64,000 nucleotides of DNA, taken from Parasphingorhabdus flavimaris. GTDB taxonomy: Bacteria; Pseudomonadota; Alphaproteobacteria; Sphingomonadales; Sphingomonadaceae. The stretch spans positions 1 to 64,000 of the forward strand of contig NZ_JABWMH010000002.1 in NCBI RefSeq assembly GCF_013371215.1. The letters run 5' to 3'. Positions 53,041 through 62,128 of the stretch are shown here, one piece after another. The notes beneath the pieces are model-generated. The model made no database searches, was not told the origin of the DNA, and worked only from the letters and a program-made list of their open reading frames with translations. How positions within the stretch are numbered: position 1 is the first letter of the stretch; every line of letters begins with the position of its first letter. A program made the position numbers and the translations under genes.

Positions 53041-54227
53041 GCAAACCTCCTCAGGATAGCGATACTGCCATCGCCCAAGTCGCCCCAGCCGGTGACCAGC
53101 CCGGTCTGCGCGCCTTCGACCTGGCGTTCGCCGCAATCGTGGCGCAGTTGACGCACCGCCTCGACCACGTGGTTGAGGCCCCAGACATGCGCTTCGCTCA
53201 GCAGGCCGCCATGGGTGTTGACCGGATAGCGCCCGCCCAGCTCGATCTGCCCGTCGGCGACAAATTCACCCTGTCCGCCCGGTTCGCAATAACCCAGCGC
53301 TTCGAGCTGTAGCAGGACGACATAAGTAAAGCAGTCGTAGATCTGCAGGAAATCCATGTCCTCGCGGCGAACGCCCGCCATGTCGAAGGCGCGCGGGGCG
53401 GCATAGCTGAGGCCGATTTTGAACGGATCGGGCCGGGAAGGAATGTCGTCGGCCGGATAGGGATGTCCCTCGGCTGCGCCCGCAATGCTGACGGGGACAT
53501 GCGGCATGTCTTTTGCCCGGTCCATCCGCGAGACGACGACCGCGCAGGCTCCGTCGGTTTCCAGGCAGCAATCGTAAAGGCGGAAAGGTTCGGAAATCAA
53601 CCGCGCCGAGTGATAGGTTTCCGCGTCCAGCTCGCGCCCATAGGTAAAGGCCTGCGGATTCATCTGCGCATGGCGGCGGCAGGCCAGCGCGACGGCCGCC
53701 ATTGCGTCAGGCCCGACGCCGTAAAGCTTTGAATGGCGGGTCGCGAGCCAGGCATACATTTGCACCGGCAAAAACACGCCATAGGGACTGTAATAGCCTT
53801 TGACCGTGTTGGTCAGCGTGTTCATGTTCATCGGCCGCGTCGGCGGCGCACCTGGCTTGGGCCTGAGCGCCGAATATCCGTTCCAGCCCAGCGTTATGAG
53901 CACATGGTCGCACAGGCCGCTGGCGATCGCCATTGCCGCGTTTTGCAGCGCCGTAGTCGGGCTGGCCCCGCCCATATGCACTGTGGCGGCATAGCGCAGC
54001 ACATCGATACCCAGATTGGCGGCCATTTCCTCTGACGTCGTATAGATCGGCGGCGGCACCATGCCATCGATATCGGAAGGTTTCAGCCCGGCATCCGCGA
54101 TGGCGCGGCGCGATGCTTCCAGCATCATGTCCACTGCGGTGCGTTCGGTGCCTTTGACGAAAGCGGTTTCGCCAACGCCAGTGATAGCGGACCTGTCGCT
54201 GAAGCTTAGGGCGGCGGGACCGTTCAT
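53037..54227 (-). CDS. Thiolase-like (SCP-x/Ltp type) protein, probably an aldolase
   Basis: A 396-residue thiolase-fold protein. The position of the first catalytic Cys is [13 protein letters not shown] (Ser89), with no Cys. The C-terminal CGxG Cys is also absent ([10 protein letters not shown]). DCFTYVVL and [14 protein letters not shown] are kept. Loss of both Cys and the DUF35 partner gene point to an Ltp2-type retro-aldol enzyme, which uses Tyr residues, not a true thiolase. It would split a beta-hydroxyacyl-CoA into a ketone and a short acyl-CoA; the ketone could then go to the Baeyer-Villiger enzyme (inference). Overlaps both neighbours by 4 bp. Confidence 0.85.
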   Translation of the reverse strand: MNGPAALSFSDRSAITGVGETAFVKGTERTAVDMMLEASRRAIADAGLKPSDIDGMVPPPIYTTSEEMAANLGIDVLRYAATVHMGGASPTTALQNAAMAIASGLCDHVLITLGWNGYSALRPKPGAPPTRPMNMNTLTNTVKGYYSPYGVFLPVQMYAWLATRHSKLYGVGPDAMAAVALACRRHAQMNPQAFTYGRELDAETYHSARLISEPFRLYDCCLETDGACAVVVSRMDRAKDMPHVPVSIAGAAEGHPYPADDIPSRPDPFKIGLSYAAPRAFDMAGVRREDMDFLQIYDCFTYVVLLQLEALGYCEPGGQGEFVADGQIELGGRYPVNTHGGLLSEAHVWGLNHVVEAVRQLRHDCGERQVEGAQTGLVTGWGDLGDGSIAILRRFA

Positions 54228-55003
54228 GCCTGCAGCTCGCCTTGCCGGCGCGCCTGAAACTCACGCTCCAGTCGCTGTGAAAGATCACGCACGCCTACAT
54301 ATACTGCCGGGGGCTGGAGGTTCAGATCGCGGCGCACTTCCTCAAGCGGGTGATCGAGGTACCTTTCCCAATAGAAAGTGGTCAGGTCCGCTGCCTTGCG
54401 ACCCAGTCGCCACGCCTCAAACGCGGCGCGCGCGACGGGGAGCTGCCATTGCTCCGCCAGCAGTTTGGGAATACCGACCGCAACGATGAAGGTGATGCCG
54501 TGATTGTAGAATTGTGCATTGCCAAAAGAGAGTACGCACAATTCGCCCAATGCATCGCGGCCATAACCGGTCACCACATGGAACAGATCGTGCGAATCGC
54601 GCAGACGTTGGCGATAGAGCGTGACCGCAGGATCGCTGAATTCTGCCATGCCGCTTGCCTCGCTCGCCTCGGCCAAGCCCTGAGCGGTCAGTCCCTCGCC
54701 ATAGACGAAATCGAGATAAGCGCGGCCAAGCGTCCCCGGCGCGCAGCGCGCCAGACGCTCCCGGTCGCTGAGCGTGCCGAGCAAATCGGCCCGTTCCGTC
54801 AGGATCGTCTGCCCTTGCGGCGAGGCGGCGAAGCGGCGGAAGTTGCGGTAGTAGGAATTGCCCGATAGCGCCTGGACGATGCGAAATACCTGCGAAGTGT
54901 CTTCCTTGTCCGCTATCAGCCGGCGCATTGCCGAAAAGGCTTCTCCAGGGCGAATGCCGCGGCGCAATTCGTGCCCTTGCGGCAAGTTTGGTACTTCGTT
55001 CAT
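54224..55003 (-). CDS. COQ4-like protein
   Basis: A 259-residue member of the Coq4 family with the metal-binding pattern HD-x2-H-x11-E in [20 protein letters not shown], and [12 protein letters not shown] before it. Coq4 takes part in ubiquinone synthesis and is reported to remove a ring carboxyl group with oxygen. Finding it inside a catabolic operon, overlapping the thiolase-like gene by 4 bp, suggests either a pathway enzyme (decarboxylation/hydroxylation) or quinone supply. GGAGG spaced 7 nt from ATG 55003 fixes the start. Confidence 0.85.
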   Translation of the reverse strand: MNEVPNLPQGHELRRGIRPGEAFSAMRRLIADKEDTSQVFRIVQALSGNSYYRNFRRFAASPQGQTILTERADLLGTLSDRERLARCAPGTLGRAYLDFVYGEGLTAQGLAEASEASGMAEFSDPAVTLYRQRLRDSHDLFHVVTGYGRDALGELCVLSFGNAQFYNHGITFIVAVGIPKLLAEQWQLPVARAAFEAWRLGRKAADLTTFYWERYLDHPLEEVRRDLNLQPPAVYVGVRDLSQRLEREFQARRQGELQA

Positions 55004-55023
55004 GACAATACCTCCGTCGCGGT

Positions 55024-56166
55024 TCACGAGTAGGACTTGGCGGATGAAAGCGCCTCTTCGGCCCCCGTGACGAGATCCTGCATGACCTCGGAGGCGGGAC
55101 GGATCGCGTCGATCAGTCCGATCCCCTGACCTGCGAAACCGGGAATAACGTCTTTTCGCTCCGCCTTGATGCCGGAGGCCATTACCGGCCCGGAAATCAT
55201 CGATTGGTACGGCATGGGGAGGGGCTCTTTGCCCGCCTCAACCCATGCATCGGCCCATCTGTTGCGAATCATGCGCGCAGGCTTGCCGGTAAGAGAGCGG
55301 CTGACCACCGTGTCGTCCTCGCCGCTTTCGGTGATCGCTTCTTTCTGGAAGTGTTCGATACCCGCTTCCTCGGTCGCGAGGAACGCCGTTCCGATCCATG
55401 CGCCCTCGGCGCCCAGCATCATCGCGGCAGCAACGCCGCGGCCATCCGAAATGCCGCCGGCACCGATGACGGGAACGCGATCGCCTACCGCATCGACCAC
55501 TTGCGGGATGAGCGAGATGGTGCCGATCGGCGAATTGTGACCGCCACCATCGTGACCCTGCGCCACAATCATGTCGATGCCCGAACCGACCACTTGCTCG
55601 GCATGTTTAACCTTGCCGATCACCGCCATGACCTTGGTGCCATTGGCATGCAGGCGGTCCATCCACGGTTCGGGATTGCCAAGACCCGCAGCATAGACGG
55701 ACACTTTTTCCTCGATCACCACTTCCATCTGCGCTTCAAAGAACTCCTTCGAGAAGAGCTGAGGCCCGCCTTTCCCCATTTCGGGGGCGCCAGCCGCCCG
55801 CATGGCCGCCTCAGTATCAACTTGAGGAAGGCCTTCGCGGTCCATGAAATCGCGGGTGAACTGCTGGTATTCGCCCAGCAGTTCCATCGGATTTTCGGGT
55901 GCGCCACCGCTCTGCGGTGCGGATCCGCGCGTGACCGAGGCGGGCAGCAGCGTATCGACGCCGAAGGGCTTGTCGGTCAGCTCGCGGGTCTGACGAATCC
56001 AGTCGCGCAGCTGTTCAGGCGAACACGCCGCCGCACCCAGCACGCCCAACCCGCCCGCATTCGATACTGCCGCGGCCAGTGCCGGAACGCTTGCACCGCC
56101 CATGCCGGCCAGCAGGATCGGATATTCGATTCCCAGCATTTCACAAATTCGGCTTCTCAGTGCCAT
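55024..56166 (-). CDS. NMO-like FMN flavoprotein (2-nitropropane dioxygenase family)
   Basis: A 380-residue TIM-barrel FMN protein: IEYPILLAGMGGASVPALAA, DMIVAQGHDGGGHNSPIGT and VPVIGAGGISDGRGVAAAM with GAEGAWIGTAFLATEEAG. Databases label such proteins nitronate monooxygenase. In steroid catabolism a relative (IpdC) instead acts on CoA-linked ring intermediates, and that option fits this CoA-rich operon better. It is the first gene after the divergent regulator. ATG 56166 has GAGGAAGAG upstream; the frame is open 37 codons further. Confidence 0.85.
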   Translation of the reverse strand: MALRSRICEMLGIEYPILLAGMGGASVPALAAAVSNAGGLGVLGAAACSPEQLRDWIRQTRELTDKPFGVDTLLPASVTRGSAPQSGGAPENPMELLGEYQQFTRDFMDREGLPQVDTEAAMRAAGAPEMGKGGPQLFSKEFFEAQMEVVIEEKVSVYAAGLGNPEPWMDRLHANGTKVMAVIGKVKHAEQVVGSGIDMIVAQGHDGGGHNSPIGTISLIPQVVDAVGDRVPVIGAGGISDGRGVAAAMMLGAEGAWIGTAFLATEEAGIEHFQKEAITESGEDDTVVSRSLTGKPARMIRNRWADAWVEAGKEPLPMPYQSMISGPVMASGIKAERKDVIPGFAGQGIGLIDAIRPASEVMQDLVTGAEEALSSAKSYS

Positions 56167-56221
56167 TTTCTCTTCCTCTCCGCATGGATGCCTTTTGGCA
56201 CGCTTCAATTGGTTACAACTG

Positions 56222-56962
56222 CTAAATTTGCCCCCATTTGACCCGTTGGGACACCAGTTCCGGGCTGCGTTCCGCAAGATAGGATGCCGAGCCCGAGACG
56301 AGGCGGCTCATCGCCTGCCGCGCAGCTGCCTGGTCGCCAGTGCGCACCGATTCGAGAACGCTGCGCAAAAATCGTAGTTGGACCGCTCGCTCTTGTGCCG
56401 AATACCCCAGCGAGTTCGAGAATTCGCGGGTCAGCAAATGCATCGTCGAGGTTAGCAAGCCAAAGAGCGGATTGCCGCTTGCCCAGCCAAGCAGGTCGTG
56501 AAAACGGCGGTTCAGTTCCTCGAAATTATTGTCGGCTTCATTGCGCTCCAGTTCTTTGAAGCAATCGGCAAGTGCACTCAGGTCGCCCGTGGTCGCGCGC
56601 AGCGCGGCATAGGCAGCGACATCGGGCGCAATCGCCTCGCGCAGTTCCAGCAATCCGCGCAGGTCCGCTTCCATGAAATGCAGGATCAGCGACAGGCTAT
56701 TGGCGAAATCACCAGTCTGCGGGCGTGCCACCACCGGCCCGCCTCCGCGCCCCAGTTGCAGGTGGATCACGCCCTGGAGTTCCAGGAAGCGCAAGGCTTC
56801 GCGCAAGGTCGCACGGGCAACCTCGTAGCGCGCCAGCATCTCGTCCTCGTGCGGCAGCCGGTCCCCAGGAGAATGCGCCCCCGCCTCGATGTCGCGCACG
56901 ATGTTCTGGGCGAGCGATAAGGCGCGCTTGGTTTTCTTCACTGTTTCGACCTGCGGCTGCAT
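56222..56962 (-). CDS. FadR/GntR-family regulator
   Basis: A 246-residue regulator. N-terminal winged helix PGDRLPHEDEMLARYEVARATLREALRFLEL (residues about 32-62) and a C-terminal FCD ligand domain with LLELREAIAPDVAAYAA and NRRFHDLLGWASGNP. FCD regulators often sense acids or acyl-CoA. It lies between the CYP153 gene (divergent) and the long minus-strand operon (same direction, 55 bp gap), so it probably controls both. AGGGG spaced 6 nt from ATG 56962. Confidence 0.9.
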   Translation of the reverse strand: MQPQVETVKKTKRALSLAQNIVRDIEAGAHSPGDRLPHEDEMLARYEVARATLREALRFLELQGVIHLQLGRGGGPVVARPQTGDFANSLSLILHFMEADLRGLLELREAIAPDVAAYAALRATTGDLSALADCFKELERNEADNNFEELNRRFHDLLGWASGNPLFGLLTSTMHLLTREFSNSLGYSAQERAVQLRFLRSVLESVRTGDQAAARQAMSRLVSGSASYLAERSPELVSQRVKWGQI

Positions 56963-57071
56963 CGTTGCCCCTTGGCTAAAGTCGTATAACATTTAAAAGC
57001 GTTCAATGCCCGCTGTCAATGGCCTTGAAACGATAGGGTGGGGTAAAAAGTAGAAAATATTATAAGCTTTC

Positions 57072-57100
57072 TTGACAAGAATCGGCTAGACCATTATTTT
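57072..57100 (+). promoter_or_regulatory. Sigma70-type promoter of the CYP153 gene
   Basis: TTGACA (57072-57077), 17-bp spacer and TATTTT (57095-57100), 45 bp before the P450 start. The surrounding 150 bp are strongly AT-rich. This is the best-looking promoter in the window. Confidence 0.65.
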
Positions 57101-57144
57101 TGTAAGATTAGGGCAGGATTGCTTGCGGGAGAGGAAGACAGGAT

Positions 57145-58407
57145 ATGAATACCCAGATCATGGAAATGGATACTGCAGACAAGATCGCCGCGATTCCGAT
57201 TGAAGAGATCGACGTTGCCCGGCCAAGCCTGTTCCAGAACGATACCATCGGATTGTTCTTTGATCGGCTGCGCAAGGAAGATCCGGTTCATTACTGCCGC
57301 GACAGCTATGTCGGCCCTTATTGGTCGATCACCAAGTTCGACGACATCATGGCGGTCGATACCAACCACAAGGTGTTCTCGTCCGAGGCGAAGCTTGGCG
57401 GTATCGCGATTCAGGACATGCATTCGGTTGAGGGTGCGCTTGACCTGGAAATGTTCATTGCCATGGATCCACCCAAGCACGATCAGCAGCGAAAGGCTGT
57501 GACGCCCTCGGTCGCGCCGTCCAACTTGCAGCAGCTGGAACCGATCATTCGCCAACGTGCCGCCAAGATTCTCGACGACCTGCCGGTCGGTGAGGAGATT
57601 GACTGGGTCGACAAGGTTTCGATCGAATTGACCACTATGACGCTCGCGACGCTGTTCGACTTTCCCTGGGAAGAACGGCGCAAGCTCACCCGCTGGTCGG
57701 ACATCACAACGGCTGCGCCGGAAACTGGCATCGTCGAATCCTACGAGGCGAGGCGCGAAGAGCTCATCGAGTGCGCAATGTATTTCAAGGGGCTGTGGGA
57801 ACAGCGCATCAATGAGGAGCCAAAGAACGACCTGATCTCCATTATGGCGCACTCCCCGGCGACAAGGGACATGCCCTTCCTGGAATTTCTGGGTAACCTT
57901 CTGCTGCTCATCGTGGGCGGCAACGACACGACCCGCAATTCGATCAGCGGAGGCGTGCTGGCTCTTAATGAGAACCCCGATCAATATCGCAGGCTGTCGG
58001 ACGACCCTTCGCTCATTGGCAGCATGGTGCCGGAAATCATCCGGTGGCAGACGCCGCTGACCCATATGCGCCGCACTGCGCTCCAGGATTGGGAGATCGG
58101 CGGCAAACAGATTAAAAAGGGCGACAAGGTCGTGATGTGGTATCTCTCCGGCAACCGCGACGGCAGCGTCATCGACCGAGCGGACGAATTCATTATCGAC
58201 CGCAAAAATCCGCGCCATCACCTCTCTTTTGGCTATGGAATTCATCGCTGCATGGGCAGCCGCCTCGCCGAACTGCAACTGCGTATCATCTGGGAAGAGA
58301 TTCACAAGCGTTTCTCAAGGGTCGAAGTGACCGGCGAGCCTGAGCGCCTGTTTTCAAATCTGGTGCGGGGAATCACCAATCTGCCGGTGCGTTTGCATGC
58401 CCGCTGA
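57145..58407 (+). CDS. Cytochrome P450 of the CYP153 family
   Basis: A 420-residue soluble P450. I-helix GGNDTTR (258-264), K-helix EIIR (297-300), haem-ligand Cys369 in HLSFGYGIHRCMGSRLAELQ. Blocks FSSEAKLGGI, MFIAMDPPKHD and DLISIMAHSPATR closely follow CYP153A alkane hydroxylases as remembered. These enzymes oxidise the terminal carbon of medium-chain alkanes and also alicyclic or terpene substrates. Ferredoxin follows at once. GGGAGAGGAAG lies upstream of ATG 57145. No ferredoxin reductase is next to it; AlkT or the 31005 reductase are the only candidates in the window. Confidence 0.93.
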   Translation: MNTQIMEMDTADKIAAIPIEEIDVARPSLFQNDTIGLFFDRLRKEDPVHYCRDSYVGPYWSITKFDDIMAVDTNHKVFSSEAKLGGIAIQDMHSVEGALDLEMFIAMDPPKHDQQRKAVTPSVAPSNLQQLEPIIRQRAAKILDDLPVGEEIDWVDKVSIELTTMTLATLFDFPWEERRKLTRWSDITTAAPETGIVESYEARREELIECAMYFKGLWEQRINEEPKNDLISIMAHSPATRDMPFLEFLGNLLLLIVGGNDTTRNSISGGVLALNENPDQYRRLSDDPSLIGSMVPEIIRWQTPLTHMRRTALQDWEIGGKQIKKGDKVVMWYLSGNRDGSVIDRADEFIIDRKNPRHHLSFGYGIHRCMGSRLAELQLRIIWEEIHKRFSRVEVTGEPERLFSNLVRGITNLPVRLHAR

Positions 58408-58437
58408 TTGTCCGAACCAAATATTGCGGAGATAGAA

Positions 58438-58764
58438 ATGGTAAAGGTAACGTTCGTCGCGAGCGACGGAGAGCGCCGGGAAGTCGAGATCGACAAAGGC
58501 GAAACCGCGCGCGAAGCGGCATTGTTCAACGACGTGCCGGGTATCGACGGCGATTGCGGAGGCGTTTGCGCCTGCGCGACCTGTCACGTTCATGTCGACC
58601 CCGAATGGATCGACAAGGTCGGTCGGCTGCAGGAAGACGGGATGGAAGCCGAACTGCTGCAGTTCGCCGAAGGCACTACAGAATACAGCCGCCTCGCGTG
58701 CCAGATTCCGATGAAGCCGATGCTGGACGGCCTAGTGCTTCACGTGCCCGAACAGCAATATTGA
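58438..58764 (+). CDS. [2Fe-2S] ferredoxin partner of CYP153
   Basis: A 108-residue putidaredoxin-type ferredoxin. Cluster ligands are Cys in GDCGGVCACATCHVHV (C-x5-C-x2-C) and a fourth Cys in RLACQIP. It donates electrons to the P450, from which it is separated by 30 bp. ATG 58438 with GGAG upstream; the frame is open 10 codons further. It is the only plant/adrenodoxin-type ferredoxin in the window. Confidence 0.92.
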   Translation: MVKVTFVASDGERREVEIDKGETAREAALFNDVPGIDGDCGGVCACATCHVHVDPEWIDKVGRLQEDGMEAELLQFAEGTTEYSRLACQIPMKPMLDGLVLHVPEQQY

Positions 58765-58834
58765 TCCATCGAGATAGATCTCGCAATCCTCGCCCAATCG
58801 ATGGAGAAGCAACCCTGATCCTCAGATGGAGACC

Positions 58835-59170
58835 ATGATGGCGACCCAGCTGAAAGAGAACACCCACGCGGACGACGACGCGTTTCGCACAGAAGTACAC
58901 GAATTCCTTAGCGAAAAATTCCCGCAAGAACTCAAGAGCAAGGTCAACCTTGCTAGCAGGCCTGAAAATTCCGACAAACGAAACGCCTCTTCATACAAAA
59001 TGGCGTGAGTCATATTGGTGCTCGGGGCTGGGCACGCCCACTGGACCCAAGGCATATGGAGGCAGTGGCAGGCTGCTGCCGAGATGCTCGATTTGGCGCA
59101 GGCATTGTTCGACAGCACGCTTGACTACCTGAAGCAGCACGTGCGGTTCAACCAGATGCTCGCTTCTTAG
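58835..59170 (+). pseudogene. Acyl-CoA dehydrogenase remnant(s)
   Basis: Begins like an acyl-CoA dehydrogenase (FRTEVHEFLSEKFPQELKSK). It shifts frame near 58950 into LKIPTNETPLHTKWRES and PTGPKAYGGSG, then shifts again to a C-terminal-type stretch AAEMLDLAQALFDSTLDYLK ending at a stop near 59168. About 250 residues of the middle are gone. It follows CYP153 and ferredoxin in the same direction, so the original operon continued into beta-oxidation. Confidence 0.75.
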
Positions 59171-59557
59171 CGCTTCAATACCGCGCTGAGCTTTCGCCTG
59201 CCGCTAGCTGCGCGAGGAAGGCTAGCTAAGCGGCATGTGGGCACGCAACTCTCGCGCCCACGATCCGAGCGGTCGTCTCATCCGCCCGATCATTTTTCGC
59301 AGGTGCTGAGACTGTCCGTCGAACAGCACAGTGGAGGTTTAAATGCATTCGGGCCTACTTCTTTCGTAAGCGAGTTCGGCACCGACTTGCTGCCAACCTC
59401 TGCCTTCCTCTCAGCAGGTTGATTCTTCCCCCGTCAATTCTGTCCGCCCCCGAGTCCAATCAGAACAGCCCGGGCTGGACGGCCTGCGAATAGGCGGAAC
59501 TGTTTGCCCTTCATTCGAACACCCATTCGTTCAGGAGCTATCGGGAATGCAATCTCG
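59171..59557. other. Gap without recognisable gene
   Basis: About 390 bp with no convincing ORF on either strand; codon-like bias is weak. Probably deletion debris between the dehydrogenase remnant and the NUDIX pseudogene. Confidence 0.4.
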
Positions 59558-60328
59558 TCAACCTACTACTTCACTGGCTGCCCCATAACCCGCACTCTCG
59601 GGAATGGTGAGAATGTTCTTCCCGTCACGCTGAACGATTTTCGGGAGGACTGGCGCGATCAAGCGCGCTTCGGCACGTTCGACGCAGTCCTGCGCACTGC
59701 TGGCCTGGGCCAGCAGTTCCAGGTTCAGCCTGGTGGGAAAGATAATCGTCCGCTCCCCGGCTTCGCCCATAGCCAGTGCGCCGCCAGGTGATAACCATTC
59801 GGCATCCACGGTTTCGTAGCCATCGCACGCCGCGATCTGGCGTTCGGGAGCGCGGGCGACGTAGAACCAAGTGTCGAAGCGCTTGTTCATGAAGGTGGGT
59901 GTGATTCACCGAGCGAAATCGCTAAGCCTGTCCAGCCGCAATTGCACATCGGCCTCACGAACCACGTCGAGGAACGCGAGTTCGCCTTGTTCGACCGCCT
60001 TGCGGCTTGCCGGGTCGCAGGAACCCTCGAAAGCGCTGCCATCGCTTTTATCGGCCAGCAGGATGCCCGCTTCCTCATAGGCTTCGCGAACTGCGGCGAT
60101 CCGCAGGGTCCGCTGTGTCGGTTCAAGTGTGTCCCAGCCGGCGCAATGGTCGGCCCATTGCGCAGCATCATCACCCGTAGCTGGTTTCCCACCCGGAAAG
60201 ACCAGCGCGCCGGAGGCAAAGTCGATCTGGTGGTGCCGCTTTACCATCAGCACTTGGAATTCCGGCTCGTCGCGCAGCAACAACATGGTGGCTGCGGGGA
60301 CGGGATCGACGGGTTGCGGGCTGGTCAT
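59558..60328 (-). pseudogene. NUDIX hydrolase (NUDT19-like) with one nonsense codon
   Basis: Reading from ATG 60328 (GGAGAGAG upstream) gives ATMLLLRDEPEFQVLMVKRH, LVFPGGKPATGDD and the Nudix helix AAVREAYEEAGILL. The insertion inside the Nudix box is typical of the NUDT19/acyl-CoA diphosphatase type. At 59908-59906 an in-frame TGA stands after SDFAR, where TGG (Trp) is expected (ARWITPTF-like). The same frame then continues with KRFDTWFYVARAP to 59558. A single change kills it. Confidence 0.8.
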
Positions 60329-60393
60329 ATTTCTCTCTCCGGTTTGATCTTCGCTTATTTGTGTTGGCTTTAAGACATGGGCAGTCGGCTGGT

Positions 60394-61902
60394 TCAATTC
60401 CATTTCCGGACCAATGCGATCAGTGCGAGCGCTAGGGTGATCCCTGCCAGCACCCACGACTGGTCGGGTCGATGGTCACGGGAATCGAGCCAGATCGGGC
60501 GATAATGGTGGCATTGCCGATTAGGTCTGGCAGGGAAGCCGAAAGACCGAACAGTCGGCGGCGCAGCTTGGTGAGCTGGCTGCGGGTCGCACCGAACGAG
60601 AACCGTTCCGACAGCAGTTCAATAAGGATGGGTCTGGTCTCTTCGGCAATGTTGTAGTCTGGCGCGAACGCGAGGACAGGGCCTTCGGTCGTCAGCAGTG
60701 TGCGCAGCAGGATGGCAAGATCGGGCGGCAGGACGAGGCTGTATTCGCGCAGAAGGCCGAAAACCCGGTCGAAAAGCGCCGATAATTCGATCCCCGACAG
60801 CACCGTGCCGCGAAATTCTTCGATGATATGGTCCAGATCGAGGGCGAGCTGGTCGCGATCCACCGCCGGATTGCCGGCCCAGTCGAGCAGCAGATCGGCA
60901 ACGTCCTCCGCCTGTTCGTCGGCGATTGCGAGGATCAGACGGACGATTTCCTGCCGACTCGCTCCGCTGAGAAAACCGACCGCGCCGAAATCGATGAAGC
61001 CAACCTGGTCAGCATCCATCCGGAAAATATTACCGGGATGGGGGTCGCCATGGAATTTGCCATTGAGGATCATCATCCGCAGCACAGCATCGGCATAGCG
61101 TTTGGCAAATACGATGTTTCGCGCCTTCTCCGCCACACGGTCGATCTGCGATGCGGTACGATCTCAACCGGTCGATGCAACACAGGCGTTCCAGCACATT
61201 CACCCGCAGGCCGGTGAGATGCCAGTGTATCGCCGGGGACTTCGCTCCCAGCGTTTCAAGGTAGCCGCCGATCCGCTCGCAGGCCCGCGCTTCTGCAGCG
61301 AGGTCCATCTAGCGGGCCAGGTTCTTGCCGAAGGTCTGGAGGAACTCGACTGGACGATAGCGGGCGATGTCGCTCGACCGCCGCTCGGATAGCTTCGCCA
61401 GCCGCACCAGTATGCGCATGTCTGCTTCCAGTCTGGCCGCAGTGCCCGACCGTCGAACCTTCACGATCACGTCACTGCTATTCAGCAAGGTTGCCGTATA
61501 GGTTTGGGCGATAGAGGCGGAGGCCATCGGATCGCGCTCGAATGCCGTGAAATCTTCCTCCCACTTCTCGCCCCAACTGGCGACGAGAACAGGCTCGATC
61601 GCGTCAAACGGCAGGGGCTCGACCCGGTCCTGAAGACTGGCCAAGGCGTCTATCCACTCGTCAGAGAACACATCGCCGCGCGTTGCGAGAAGTTGGCCGA
61701 GTTTCACACCGATCGGGCCAATATCGCGCAGCAAGGCAACCATTGATTTCGGTCGCAAGTGCTCTGGACTGACATCTTCTTCCGGAAAAGGTGCAATTCC
61801 AAGGGCATTACCCAGATTCATTGCACCGTGACGGGCAAAAATTCGACCGAGTTCCGCCAATCGCGAAAGGTCGCCTATGAGTTTTTCCGAATCTCCGGGC
61901 AT
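60394..61902 (-). pseudogene. UbiB/ABC1 (AarF) kinase-like gene, decayed
   Basis: N-terminal part from 61902 includes DIGPIGVKLGQLLATRGDVF and SASIAQTYTATLL (ABC1 signatures). A TAG stop lies at 61311-61309 after GKNLAR; MDLAAEARACERIGGYLETL continues in frame. A frameshift near 61150 leads to the kinase C-lobe with NGKFHGDPHPGNIF and VGFIDFGAVG. A further shift near 60470 restores a hydrophobic tail ending LALALIALVRKWN at 60394. Three lesions. UbiB proteins assist ubiquinone synthesis, so this and the COQ4-like gene may once have been linked. Confidence 0.83.
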
Positions 61903-61907
61903 CTGGC

Positions 61908-62018
61908 TCAGTCCGTTGCGTCCGGGAGTTTTTCAAGGTTCTTGGATATCCGATCATCGTCAGTGATTATCTCCCGACGGTCTTTCGATTCGCGCACTTG
62001 GAGTTCATAGATGGCCAT
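61908..62018 (-). CDS. Possible small peptide upstream of the UbiB remnant
   Basis: A 36-residue ORF (MAIYELQVRESKDRREIITD...) with highly charged content ends 5 bp before the UbiB-like start. It may be a real leader peptide, the lost N terminus of a neighbour, or chance. No family recognised. Confidence 0.2.
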   Translation of the reverse strand: MAIYELQVRESKDRREIITDDDRISKNLEKLPDATD

Positions 62019-62128
62019 GGGATTGCTTTAGCCAACTTGGTATGAAACACCAAACAAATATAATAAAGTGCTTTACGATCTGTAGGGCTATCTCTAACTC
62101 ACCCGTTAAATGAATCGGGATCGATAGA

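Noticed and set aside
53037-54227. Annotation as a classical acetyl-CoA acyltransferase
   Set aside because: Both catalytic Cys positions are substituted and a DUF35 gene overlaps, so a plain thiolase call would mislead.
57094-58305. 403-codon minus-strand ORF opposite CYP153
   Set aside because: Antisense shadow of the P450 gene, whose haem and helix motifs are intact.
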